NCBI RefSeq assembly: GCF_009495355.1
Contig: NZ_VZAD01000091.1
Location: 1 to 64,000, forward strand
Source: Segatella copri
GTDB taxonomy: Bacteria; Bacteroidota; Bacteroidia; Bacteroidales; Bacteroidaceae
DNA: 64,000 nt
Direction of reading: 5' to 3'
Part shown: piece by piece, positions 53,416 to 62,440 of the stretch
Numbering within the stretch: the stretch's first letter is position 1
Layout of the letters: each line of letters begins with the position of its first letter
Translations under genes and position numbers: made by a program
Notes under the pieces: generated by a model
Database searches by the model: none
What the model was told of the DNA's origin: nothing
The model's input: only the letters and a program-made list of their open reading frames with translations

Positions 53416-54624
53416 TTACATTTTTTGATCCAAATTCTTACCTTTTTCCTCATGCTCGAAATTAGGTATAAACTTCTTGATTGATGTCACGATTTCTGCC
53501 TTGGTGAAGCCTGGTTCAGCAAAGATACCTTCCAACTCATCAAAGAACTGGTTAATCTCTGGCATCGGACGACGGGTTGTTTCCTCTACTACACCGAGTG
53601 CAGAGAAACGAGTCATGTTGATTTTTTCACCAGGAACATAGAATTCCTCGTAAGCTTTCTCGCCTGTAGTATCACTCTTGAAGTAAACAACAGGATAGTT
53701 GTCACTCTCATAATCCATATCTGCAGCATACTTCTTTGCCTCAGGATCGTTCTTACACTCCACCTTCTTAAAACCTTCTGCCTTTACGAAGTCATCACAG
53801 ATAGATGAGAAGGTAAGCATCTGCTCTTCACCCAACTTAGGGAAGAACACCTCACCGCCATTACCAAGGATACAAGCCAACATACAAATCTGACCAGACT
53901 CCTCAGGAGATACAAAGTATCGCTTCACATCTGATGGGGCTGCCAAAGGCTGCTTCTTCTGCAAACGATGGATCCATCCATCTGGCAAAGAACCATTAGA
54001 GAAAGCAACATTGGCAAAACGAGCTGTTGTTACTTTGAAATGCTCATTATAAGCCATTACCAAGTCTTCCATAATGCGCTTGCTGGCTCCCATGATGTTG
54101 ACTGGGTTAGCAGCCTTATCTGTAGATACGCAGAAGAAATGCTTTGGTGGGTACACGCAAAGCAAATCCATCAGTTTCTTTGCCTTGATGTCGTTGTTTT
54201 CGATGAGTGCTTGAACACTATACTTATCTTTCTCTGAACGTACATGCTTGTGGGCAGAGAAATTGGCTACAATGTCAAAGCCCTTCTCCTCACGGAAAAT
54301 ACGTTCGAAGATTGGATCTGCAAAATTGAGGGTGTAGCAACGGAACTCATCAGGTACATAAAGTCCTTCTGTGCTTCGCACATCACGAACCAATTCTGCC
54401 AATCCGTTCTCATTCAAGTCTACAACAACTACGCTCTGTGGTTCAAAGCGAAGAACTGCCTTGATGAATGAAGAACCGATAGAACCAGCACCTCCAATCA
54501 CACAAACTTTCTTGCCTTTTATTTCAGCTGAAAGTTTTTCCTTGTTTGCCTCAATATCCTGAGCAAACATACTCTTTTCACGCCGGGTCACATACTGACC
54601 TATGAATTTATTAAGATTGAACAT
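53416..54624 (-). CDS. legB: NDP-N-acetylglucosamine 4,6-dehydratase
   Basis: A 402-residue extended SDR of the FlaA1/CapD type. The Rossmann motif GGAGSIG is at 44-50, and VSTDKAANPVNIMGASKRIME contains the S...M-x3-K form of the catalytic site used by this branch. It removes water to give the 4-keto-6-deoxy sugar. With ptmE present the nucleotide could be GDP, as in Campylobacter LegB, or UDP. It is the first gene of the nonulosonate series, with 67 bases before it. Confidence 0.9.
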   Translation of the reverse strand: MFNLNKFIGQYVTRREKSMFAQDIEANKEKLSAEIKGKKVCVIGGAGSIGSSFIKAVLRFEPQSVVVVDLNENGLAELVRDVRSTEGLYVPDEFRCYTLNFADPIFERIFREEKGFDIVANFSAHKHVRSEKDKYSVQALIENNDIKAKKLMDLLCVYPPKHFFCVSTDKAANPVNIMGASKRIMEDLVMAYNEHFKVTTARFANVAFSNGSLPDGWIHRLQKKQPLAAPSDVKRYFVSPEESGQICMLACILGNGGEVFFPKLGEEQMLTFSSICDDFVKAEGFKKVECKNDPEAKKYAADMDYESDNYPVVYFKSDTTGEKAYEEFYVPGEKINMTRFSALGVVEETTRRPMPEINQFFDELEGIFAEPGFTKAEIVTSIKKFIPNFEHEEKGKNLDQKM

Positions 54625-54691
54625 ATTTATATTATGTTATTTGGATTATTAATCAGAGTGATATGAGCATCTGATTTAAAATTTTTAATTA

Positions 54692-55669
54692 TCACCTAAT
54701 AAGTTCTTTAACTTTTTGCAACAACATTTTTATATATCTTGCCTGCCTATAAAAACCCTTTATTGAAAGAATAAGAAAGAACTTTTCTTTTCCATTAAAG
54801 TTTTTCTGAACAAGAGGCAAGAAAGCAGAGAATCGCTTCTTAAATAATCTTGATGAATAATAATTATAACCATTTTCAAAAGCACGAAAAATGATAGTCT
54901 TATCAAAAAACTCTATTATTTGTTCTTCTTGTACAATATTACTTTTACTAAGCAAATTTAAGAATAGTGCCTTCAATTTTATATCATGATTATAAGTATT
55001 ATCATCATAATATCTAACTAATGTTGCCTTATTATTATATTGAACATAATGATAATAAGCTTTTGGAAGATAAGCTACCTTAATAGAATGCATTAATATC
55101 TTTGCATTTACATACAAATCTTCACAATAATAGATTCCAGAAGGAAATGAAATGTCAAAGTTGTTGTAACAAACGCGTCTAACGAGTTTGTTACAACAAC
55201 TGCCATGCAGTTGTTGGAACAGTTCTCGCAGAACTGTTGCAGAGTCAATATTACCCGGTTGTTGTTTATGGTATATTTGTTGCTGACCTATGTTCTCAAA
55301 AAAATCACATATTACCATATCAGCATTACTTTCCACTGCTTTAAGATATAGTTCTTTAAGCATTGGCTGTTCAACCCAATCATCAGGATCAATGTGGATA
55401 GTATATTCACCTTTCGACATATCAATTCCATCCTGACGGGCGGCACTAACACCCTGGTTCTGCTTATGCTTTACCTTAAATCGTTTATCGTAGCGAGTGT
55501 ATTCATCACAAATATCCCCACTCGCATCTGTACTACCATCATCAATCATTATGACCTCAAAATTCAAGAAAGTCTGTTCTCGTATGCTATCCAAGGTCTT
55601 TTTGATAGTTTTTTCTGCATTATAAACTGGTATTATAACACTAATCAATGGGTTCATATTATAGAACAT
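54692..55669 (-). CDS. Glycosyltransferase family 2, containing a hairpin cluster
   Basis: A 325-residue GT-A inverting transferase: VIIPVYNAEKTIKKTLDSI near the N-terminus, MIDDGSTDASGD near 41-52, then IDPDDWVEQ as the DxD site. The segment encoding FQQLHGSCCNKLVRR (about 145-159) is composed of three consecutive perfect inverted repeats while keeping a conserved-looking HG-x-NKL-x-R motif. Donor unknown. It abuts the next GT4 gene by a one-base overlap. Confidence 0.87.
   Translation of the reverse strand: MFYNMNPLISVIIPVYNAEKTIKKTLDSIREQTFLNFEVIMIDDGSTDASGDICDEYTRYDKRFKVKHKQNQGVSAARQDGIDMSKGEYTIHIDPDDWVEQPMLKELYLKAVESNADMVICDFFENIGQQQIYHKQQPGNIDSATVLRELFQQLHGSCCNKLVRRVCYNNFDISFPSGIYYCEDLYVNAKILMHSIKVAYLPKAYYHYVQYNNKATLVRYYDDNTYNHDIKLKALFLNLLSKSNIVQEEQIIEFFDKTIIFRAFENGYNYYSSRLFKKRFSAFLPLVQKNFNGKEKFFLILSIKGFYRQARYIKMLLQKVKELIR
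55159..55238 (-). repeat. Three consecutive perfect inverted repeats inside a GT2 gene
   Basis: Hairpin 1: 16-bp arms 55159-55174 and 55186-55201 with an 11-base loop. Hairpin 2: 10-bp arms 55194-55203 and 55207-55216. Hairpin 3: 9-bp arms 55218-55226 and 55230-55238. Arms of 1 and 2 overlap, so they are alternative structures. All lie in coding sequence. Confidence 0.85.
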
Positions 55670-56802
55670 TAGTCGAACAAATTATTTAATTGAGCAATTA
55701 TTCCTTGATTATCATAGACAAACCTTGCCACATACTGTTTTGCAGAAGCATACACCCCTTCTTCATCATTTGCTAATTTACATATCAACAAAGGCATATC
55801 CTCCAAAGGACATACAAAGCCACACCCCTCAGAAATAATCTCGCTTGCAGAAGGATAGTCATTTGCCATCACAGGAATACCTAAAGTCTGTGCTTCGTTA
55901 ATAACCGTAGGATATGCCTCGGAATAAGATGTTGAAACTAACAAATCAGATTGTTTAATGTAGGGATAAGGATTATCCTTTTCCCCCAACATTTTCACGT
56001 AATTTTCCATCCCATTATCTATAATGGCTTTATTTATTTCATCATTGCATTCTGCACCCGAAGCTATTATATACCAACATACATTTTTCACTCCTTGTTC
56101 TACAACTTGACGCATGATTTCTGGTATCTTATCAAATTGTTTTACTTTTGTGGAACGCCCTATTGATATAATCCTAAAAATGTTCTCTTTTGTTTGTGGG
56201 TAATCAGAGACTTCATTTCCTGCTTGTTTTTTGATGAAATCCATATCAAGGAAATTATGGATGACCTTCACTTTACCTGAAAAGTGTGGCATCAATTCCA
56301 AAAATGATTTCTTTACGATAGAAGATACGCCAACCACAACATCCATCATCTCATAATAGCGACCGTATGTTTTTATCATATCACGTCCCAAAATCTTTGG
56401 GTCACAATGAAACCATGTTATCCTTTTAGCATTAGAAAAATATGAAGCAAACTCTACAGTCATCCCTTCATGATAAGCCACCACCACATCAAAGTTATAT
56501 TTTTTTTGGAGATATGCAACCTCATAACGATACAAGAAGCCGAAATTGTAAGCATTCGTCAGTTTGTTATAGGCACCCATTATTTTTCTTGTATAAACAT
56601 TGTCATGTAGAAGACAGTACAACTTGCTCTTTTTCACGATACGGTCGGCAAAAACTTTCTTGTAATAATCTCCTCCATCCTCATATAAGCTATATATGAA
56701 TATCTCATAATTGGTCTGAGGAAAAAAGCCCAACAAATTTTCCAAACATTTTGTTATGCCTCCCTGAGTATATTCCTGTATGATAAATAATATCCTTTTC
56801 AT
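55669..56802 (-). CDS. Glycosyltransferase family 4
   Basis: A 377-residue GT-B transferase. It starts MKRILFIIQEYTQGGITKCL, with acceptor-domain signature GGITK; the donor domain has ISIGRSTKVKQFDKIP and the STSYSEAYPTVINEAQTLG motif near 310-328. Its start overlaps the stop of the polysialyltransferase-like gene by 4 bases. Likely adds a residue to the lipid-linked repeat unit; sugar unknown. Confidence 0.85.
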   Translation of the reverse strand: MKRILFIIQEYTQGGITKCLENLLGFFPQTNYEIFIYSLYEDGGDYYKKVFADRIVKKSKLYCLLHDNVYTRKIMGAYNKLTNAYNFGFLYRYEVAYLQKKYNFDVVVAYHEGMTVEFASYFSNAKRITWFHCDPKILGRDMIKTYGRYYEMMDVVVGVSSIVKKSFLELMPHFSGKVKVIHNFLDMDFIKKQAGNEVSDYPQTKENIFRIISIGRSTKVKQFDKIPEIMRQVVEQGVKNVCWYIIASGAECNDEINKAIIDNGMENYVKMLGEKDNPYPYIKQSDLLVSTSYSEAYPTVINEAQTLGIPVMANDYPSASEIISEGCGFVCPLEDMPLLICKLANDEEGVYASAKQYVARFVYDNQGIIAQLNNLFD

Positions 56803-57932
56803 GCTTTGTTTGCTGAAAGATTAGAGATTAAATCAAAAAGTGAAATGATTCGCTTATAAAAATCAAATTCATGACCAACTGCTTTTACACATTCTTCATT
56901 CAACAGAGGAAGAAGACTGACAAACTCTTGCTTAGGGAACAAATATCCATTGTAAGCATAAGTCGATGAGAAGAAGAAATATATCTTTTCAAACGTCATA
57001 TATTGAAGATAAATCTCAACTGGTAAATTTATGTCTTCCGACAATACGACAGTTTTGATTTTCGTTGCTTTAAGTTTTTCCAACAGATTTTTCCTAAACA
57101 CGGCGTTATCTCTTGGATGAAACTTCACATACACTGTCACATCAGAAGGTAGTGCTTCTAAGGCATTGGTTATAACGTTTATATAAATCTCCTCGAAATT
57201 TTCGATTTCCCAATAAGCCTCATCCAAAGGCTGAGTCAACAATAACACTTGGTGCAATCCATTTGCATCACCCACACATGAATCTATATACCGCTTTAGC
57301 TTATCCGAAAATTCAATATGAGGTTTGACTATATGCTCTTTCTCACCATGAAAGACAGGCAACATGCTATATCTTGCATCCATAGGAAAATTCTCATCAA
57401 GTGCTTTCCCTGGTTGATAACGCCATTTGGCAAAACTAACATGATACAAAGGAAGATAATATGTCAAATCTCGCAACAGCACTTTCAGTTTGAAAGCCAA
57501 AGAGTTGTTTGACCTATAGTCTTCCTTGATATAATGCGCCAATCCCTCCTCATAATATGCGATTTTATATCCTAAATGAGAGAATACTTTAGCAGTAAAC
57601 CGAATAGACTGGTTTTTGTTTTCCCCTAAGAAAAAAGTATCTATCTGATTATCTCTAGCTATCCCTTTCAGCCATTTATAATTAGAATAGGCTTTTTTCA
57701 CATCCTGTAAGTTTCTTATTACCAATCCATCCCAAGAGGGTAATTCTGGCAACACATAAGTTTTTCCCCATAAAGAATCGATTTTAAGAATCTTGTATAT
57801 TTCAAGGAAATGCTTATTGTTTCCTACATATCCCTCTACCAATACACTTTCCTCTAATCCTTCTTGACGCGCAATGAGTTGAGCCACCAAGAATTGGAAA
57901 GGAGTATAAACAAAAAATAATGCTTTCATCAT
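56799..57932 (-). CDS. Polysialyltransferase/GT52-like sialyltransferase candidate
   Basis: A 377-residue protein that resembles bacterial sialyl- and polysialyltransferases (GT38/GT52 group). It starts MMKALFFVYTPFQFLVAQLI and contains the HP motif of these enzymes in KFHPRD (270-275) and an SST segment at 322-324. The CMP-nonulosonate pathway in the same locus supplies a suitable donor, so it is the best candidate to attach the nonulosonic acid. The family call rests on motifs and pattern, so the confidence is moderate. Confidence 0.7.
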   Translation of the reverse strand: MMKALFFVYTPFQFLVAQLIARQEGLEESVLVEGYVGNNKHFLEIYKILKIDSLWGKTYVLPELPSWDGLVIRNLQDVKKAYSNYKWLKGIARDNQIDTFFLGENKNQSIRFTAKVFSHLGYKIAYYEEGLAHYIKEDYRSNNSLAFKLKVLLRDLTYYLPLYHVSFAKWRYQPGKALDENFPMDARYSMLPVFHGEKEHIVKPHIEFSDKLKRYIDSCVGDANGLHQVLLLTQPLDEAYWEIENFEEIYINVITNALEALPSDVTVYVKFHPRDNAVFRKNLLEKLKATKIKTVVLSEDINLPVEIYLQYMTFEKIYFFFSSTYAYNGYLFPKQEFVSLLPLLNEECVKAVGHEFDFYKRIISLFDLISNLSANKA

Positions 57933-57933
57933 T

Positions 57934-58665
57934 TTACATTTTCTTTTTCAACCTCAATGCCAAGGGGTGTTCTATAATACCATGGCCTAATGAAGCAAAA
58001 CAAAAACAAAGCAAAAGGGCTATTAAGAACAAACAGATGTGCTTGGTCAAATCAAAATATGCAGATATATTTAAGGTTAGCTTAAACACAAACAGTTGCA
58101 TCAAGAAAAACGCATAAGATATATCCGCACAGTATTTCAAAATTTTATTCTTGGCAAGCTGAGGTTTTGTTGTATGTGCCAATAATTGCCAAGCAAAGAA
58201 AGGAAGCAATACTGCGCTATAGCTCATATATGTGACATGAGGGATTTGTATTTTTAGCAACAACATAACAACACCTACAATAAAGACATAAGAGGCTAAT
58301 ATGCTTATTTTCTTATTCAGCCATCCATACTTAATTTGCAAGCTTTTTACATTTACAGCCATGACAATTCCCATCAAGAACTCCAGAAATCGAAAGAACG
58401 GATTACTGTAAATCTGTTCTATATGAAAGATATATACTATCCATGGTGACAGTAATAGAACCAAATACGCCATAGAAATGACAAAACAAAGACACTTTTT
58501 AGAAATGGTTCTTATCAACAATATTGCCAAAGGGAAAAGAAGATAACAGATAACAATACATGACACGAACCAAGTTCCACCATTATGAGTAACAGTCATT
58601 AAAGAAGGAAATACAGATTGTATCCCAAACAGTTCAACTGGTAATATCAGCAAGTTCTGCAACAA
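57934..58665 (-). CDS. Acyltransferase family 3, C-terminal part (frame broken)
   Basis: The remaining 240 or so residues of an OafA-type membrane acyltransferase, starting LLQNLLILPVELFG with no ATG of its own. About seven hydrophobic segments follow. It is in a different frame from the N-terminal part at 58673-58966; removing one G (plus strand) from the 8-base tract at 58684-58691 joins them without a stop, giving about 343 residues. In this DNA the gene is off, or a pseudogene if the tract does not vary. Confidence 0.8.
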   Translation of the reverse strand: MLQNLLILPVELFGIQSVFPSLMTVTHNGGTWFVSCIVICYLLFPLAILLIRTISKKCLCFVISMAYLVLLLSPWIVYIFHIEQIYSNPFFRFLEFLMGIVMAVNVKSLQIKYGWLNKKISILASYVFIVGVVMLLLKIQIPHVTYMSYSAVLLPFFAWQLLAHTTKPQLAKNKILKYCADISYAFFLMQLFVFKLTLNISAYFDLTKHICLFLIALLLCFCFASLGHGIIEHPLALRLKKKM

Positions 58666-58672
58666 CGTCTCT

Positions 58673-58966
58673 TCACCGAATATGGGGGGGGTATAGTATT
58701 ACACATACTATATAAAGAGGCAATACCGATACCAAACGTTTTTTATAGAATGTCAATAATGCTGCTCCATCCATAGGAAGTTCTTTGTATTTCAGCCCCA
58801 AGACATAGCCAGACATCATAAAGAAAAGTGTCATATAGACAGCTCCTTCACTAACAAATGATGTTAGTTTTCCAAAAGAACAACCTAAATGCATCCAAGA
58901 ATGGAACAAGAACACCATGAATACGGTATATACCCGAAGATAATCCAATCCTATTATTCGCTTCAT
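58673..58966 (-). CDS. Acyltransferase family 3, N-terminal part (truncated)
   Basis: A 97-residue fragment starting MKRIIGLDYLRVYTVFMVFL, a classical acyltransferase 3 N-terminus with FHSWMH as the catalytic-region histidine. It ends ILYPPHIR at a stop just after the 8-base C tract of the coding strand. With seven C residues the frame would continue into PIFGEETLLQNLL and the gene at 57934-58665. A second member with an in-frame tract lies at 42553-43536. Confidence 0.8.
   Translation of the reverse strand: MKRIIGLDYLRVYTVFMVFLFHSWMHLGCSFGKLTSFVSEGAVYMTLFFMMSGYVLGLKYKELPMDGAALLTFYKKRLVSVLPLYIVCVILYPPHIR
58684..58691 (+). repeat. G8 homopolymer, candidate phase-variation tract
   Basis: Eight G residues on the plus strand (C8 in the coding strand), exactly at the frame break of the acyltransferase. 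Seven or ten residues restore the frame. Tracts of this length can slip during replication. Confidence 0.8.
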
Positions 58967-58974
58967 ATTGCTAT

Positions 58975-60045
58975 TTAAGAATTATAAATCCGAATTATCT
59001 CGTCTTCCCATGTGCCAACCAATTGTGCCCAATCGAAACTCTTGCCTAATTCAATCGCCTTATCCGACATAGCTTTCAATTTTGCAGGATTATCACAAAG
59101 TGCAGCTATAACATTTTTTGCCTCTTCGTATGTATCAACCACAAAACCATTTTCGCCATTGTTTATCCATTCTGTAGCCCCATAATCAGAATAGCAAAGT
59201 GTTGGACAACCTGCACACGCCGTTTCAAATGTCACCTTACCAAAACCTTCCGCTCTGGAGGTAAAATACATCAAATCCATTTTTCGTAATAGATTAGCCA
59301 ACTCTGTATGATTCAGTTTGCCATGATAAGTAATGTTGGTTAGAGCGTTATCTTCCAAATAGTCCTCTAATTTTGTACCATTCCATAGTGCATTTGTACC
59401 AATAATATGGAATTGAATTTGAGGAAATTCTTTAGACATATCAAAAAAGTCCTCTATTCCCTTATTGACAAGGTTATTGCCTATAAAACAAATATTTCTC
59501 AACTTGCCGTCTCTCAATTCATTTTGACAGTTTAGAAACTTTTGAGTTTCCACACCAAGATATAGAATTGTATCAGCAAACTGAAAATGATGCCTTCTTC
59601 CTACATCTTCCTTTATATGTTGAGTAATAGCATAGAGATATGGAGAAACCCTTCTGAAAGAATGAAGATACCTTTCCGCATTCTTAGCTTTCTTTATATC
59701 AGACTCTACAAGGATACCTTCTACTGTTGTAAAAAGCTTTTTGCGAAATAACTTGGCTGTAATATACGCCAACGTATTGTATTCACATTTTACCCAATAT
59801 ACCACATCACATTGAATAATCCCTTTTACCACAGCCCACCATCCCAAACTGCGCATGTGAGGACTCATCTTGATATACCTAACCCCTTCTTCCTCTACAA
59901 AATCAGTAGCATTGGGATATGGGTACAAGATGGTAGAAACCTCAAATTTATCTTTGTCAAGATGCTTAGATAAAGAACGACAATTGATGTTTTGGGCAGC
60001 TTGATAATTGACGAATGCACCCAAGAATATTTTTATTTTTTTCAT
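58975..60045 (-). CDS. Glycosyltransferase family 4
   Basis: A 356-residue GT-B transferase. The acceptor half begins KKIKIFLGAFVNYQAAQNIN; the donor half contains NICFIGNNLVNKGIEDFFD and the FTSRAEGFGKVTFETACAG motif near 263-281. It lies 8 bases upstream of the truncated acyltransferase and 2 bases after the GT2 gene. Sugar unknown. Confidence 0.86.
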   Translation of the reverse strand: MKKIKIFLGAFVNYQAAQNINCRSLSKHLDKDKFEVSTILYPYPNATDFVEEEGVRYIKMSPHMRSLGWWAVVKGIIQCDVVYWVKCEYNTLAYITAKLFRKKLFTTVEGILVESDIKKAKNAERYLHSFRRVSPYLYAITQHIKEDVGRRHHFQFADTILYLGVETQKFLNCQNELRDGKLRNICFIGNNLVNKGIEDFFDMSKEFPQIQFHIIGTNALWNGTKLEDYLEDNALTNITYHGKLNHTELANLLRKMDLMYFTSRAEGFGKVTFETACAGCPTLCYSDYGATEWINNGENGFVVDTYEEAKNVIAALCDNPAKLKAMSDKAIELGKSFDWAQLVGTWEDEIIRIYNS

Positions 60046-60047
60046 TT

Positions 60048-60971
60048 CTATTGCTCTTTTTTCAAGTAATTATCTATTGTCAAGTAATAGATAGTTGTTT
60101 TTATAAAGTGTGAAAGCTTATTATTGCGGTTATGAGCCAACTTCACGATTAGATGAAATTGCAAGAATGCCATCCAAAAGGATTGATGATAAACGATATT
60201 CCACCAAGGGATATGCTTGTTCACAACTTTTCGATGATAGAGGAGTGAACTTTCCTTGAATCTCACATTATACACCTTATCTGTCGATGGATGCGTAATA
60301 CTTTCACTGATACGGTAGAGGAAGCAAGGCTTTTTCAATAGATAAAACTTATATCCCATGTAAGTTAGTTTGAAAAAGAGAGGAGCATCCTCAAACATCG
60401 AGAAGCGTTCATCATATCCACCAACCTTTTCCAAAACTTTTCGACGTATAAAATATCCGATAGTTGCCTCTATAAAGGTATGAAGAATAAGCTTTTTTCG
60501 GATTTCAGGATTTTCCTCTTCATAAAATGTAGCAAGTTCAGATTTAGGATGCAAAGGACCTATTATTTCTTTACCATTTACTTCCGTGAATGAATTATAC
60601 TGTGAAACTATAATACTTTTCTCTGGTGTGACAAAATCCATAACTGCACTAATTGCATGAGGCAAAAATAAATCATCACCACCAAAAATCTTCACCCATT
60701 CACCACTGCATGACCTCCAACCTCTGTTAACATTACCTGTAACACCTGTATTATTTGATGTGGTGATAATTTTAGGCTTTACAAAGCGATTTCTATGATT
60801 GTTAATCCACTCTTCACAAACTGCGACTGTATTATCAGAAGAGTTATCATCCGAAATTATCAATTCTATTTTTTCATAATCTTGCATCCTCACACTTTCA
60901 AGTGTTTGCAAAATCGTCTGAGATGAATTATATGTAACAACTACCACAGACACTAATGGATACTCTTTCAT
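60048..60971 (-). CDS. Glycosyltransferase family 2
   Basis: A 307-residue GT-A transferase: VSVVVVTYNSSQTILQTLES near the N-terminus, SDDNSSDNTVAVCE, and the site WVKIFGGDDLF near 92-102. C-terminal hydrophobic stretch suggests peripheral membrane contact. Its start overlaps the stop of the flippase gene by 4 bases, so it is translated with it. Donor unknown. Confidence 0.87.
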   Translation of the reverse strand: MKEYPLVSVVVVTYNSSQTILQTLESVRMQDYEKIELIISDDNSSDNTVAVCEEWINNHRNRFVKPKIITTSNNTGVTGNVNRGWRSCSGEWVKIFGGDDLFLPHAISAVMDFVTPEKSIIVSQYNSFTEVNGKEIIGPLHPKSELATFYEEENPEIRKKLILHTFIEATIGYFIRRKVLEKVGGYDERFSMFEDAPLFFKLTYMGYKFYLLKKPCFLYRISESITHPSTDKVYNVRFKESSLLYHRKVVNKHIPWWNIVYHQSFWMAFLQFHLIVKLAHNRNNKLSHFIKTTIYYLTIDNYLKKEQ

Positions 60972-62440
60972 TTCTTTAAAATTTTAGTTTTAACAACTTG
61001 ATAAAGACCAGTTTTTTTATTGAGTAAATAGAGATAATATACCAATACTGCACAAGCAATAATAGAAGAACTGAAATAATAGATAATTCCTTCTGTTGTC
61101 ATATCTAATACTAACATTACACCTAATACCACAAAAGAAAGAAACGTCAAATGTTTTAATTCCTTAGACATCGAATACTGGTATCTTTTAACATCGACAT
61201 AAGAAATTACTATATAGTATAATAAATAATTAACTACAAAAGACCAAGCTAACCCTATCAATCCCCATAGATAATAAAAAGATACAGAAAGTATCAAGTT
61301 GACTCCATTAGAATATCCCCCTTCTAAAAAAAGATATATTTTTTTGTCTCCTTTTGCAAATGATGCATATCCTAATGCATAAGCTGCAGTTTTCAACAAC
61401 ATACCTAAACATACAATACGAATAAATGAAGTTATGACCAAAAACTCGCTGCTCAACAGTATTCTGATCACTATAGGGGCTATAATAATAAATATTGATA
61501 AAATAGGCATAGTAAGAAGCAATAGTATTTCACTTTGCTCATTGATTGTCTCACTCATTTTTTCTCTATCATTCATAACACCTGCTAAGCGCGGATAATA
61601 ATCAGCAGCCATAGCCGCATAAACCATACCTATTACTTGTAAAGTGATACCCATAGCTGCATTAAAAAAGCCTATGTCTGATAATCCACCTAAACGAGAT
61701 ATCGAAATATTTATGAGATAAGTTACAAGCTGTCCAACAAGACTTGCTACAATCATAGCTACGCCTAATGTTACCATTGGCCGCCCATATTTATATATTT
61801 CGTGTAAGGACACATATTTGGTCCTAATTTTAAGTTTTCTTGCATAAAAGAAAGTTATAACATAATTTGCAAATGTAGAAATAATAAGACCAGGAACTAT
61901 ACCATCAATTCCCCAAAAATAAAATAGCGGAATACTGGTTAAGAGAGATACGATAGAGCCTATAATACCACATGATGCAGTATCCTTAATTTTACGCATA
62001 GATACCAGCAAAGCATTGTTACCTGAACTGAGCAAAGTAAAAAGGACGATCAAAGAAAGAAAACAATAATCTATGGTATGTTCATTGGTTTTAAATGCCC
62101 ACTCACTAAAGAAATGCGATAATAATATAACAAATATTGTTCCTGCTATAGCAGAAAACAACAAAATTCTTTTATAAACACTTACAATCAGAGTAAATCT
62201 TTCTATATCTCCATTTTCTCGACAAGAACTCAATTCACGAACAACACTTGTACCAATTCCCAAACCAAATATTGTAATAACCATTGTCAGGGAAGACATA
62301 TACATCGAAGACAATCCCATGCCTGTACTTCCTATCAAAATAGCTACAAACTTGGAACGTATAATTGTTACAAACATTGACAACACTTGGGTTCCCCCAA
62401 ATATTGACGTTGCTTTTAATATACTTCTATATTGTGCCAT
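60968..62440 (-). CDS. wzx: Polysaccharide flippase (Wzx-like)
   Basis: A 490-residue membrane protein with 12 to 14 hydrophobic segments, of the MATE-like/polysaccharide transporter family. It starts with KATSIFGGTQVLSMFVTIIRSK, typical of O-antigen translocases. It would flip the undecaprenyl-linked repeat unit across the inner membrane for polymerisation by the Wzy-like protein at 40569. It overlaps the GT2 gene by 4 bases and the GT11 gene by 1. Confidence 0.88.
   Translation of the reverse strand: MAQYRSILKATSIFGGTQVLSMFVTIIRSKFVAILIGSTGMGLSSMYMSSLTMVITIFGLGIGTSVVRELSSCRENGDIERFTLIVSVYKRILLFSAIAGTIFVILLSHFFSEWAFKTNEHTIDYCFLSLIVLFTLLSSGNNALLVSMRKIKDTASCGIIGSIVSLLTSIPLFYFWGIDGIVPGLIISTFANYVITFFYARKLKIRTKYVSLHEIYKYGRPMVTLGVAMIVASLVGQLVTYLINISISRLGGLSDIGFFNAAMGITLQVIGMVYAAMAADYYPRLAGVMNDREKMSETINEQSEILLLLTMPILSIFIIIAPIVIRILLSSEFLVITSFIRIVCLGMLLKTAAYALGYASFAKGDKKIYLFLEGGYSNGVNLILSVSFYYLWGLIGLAWSFVVNYLLYYIVISYVDVKRYQYSMSKELKHLTFLSFVVLGVMLVLDMTTEGIIYYFSSSIIACAVLVYYLYLLNKKTGLYQVVKTKILKK

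Noticed and set aside
54625..54691. Invertible promoter for the polysaccharide locus
   Set aside because: No inverted repeats flank this short gap; the locus promoter is probably beyond the right edge.
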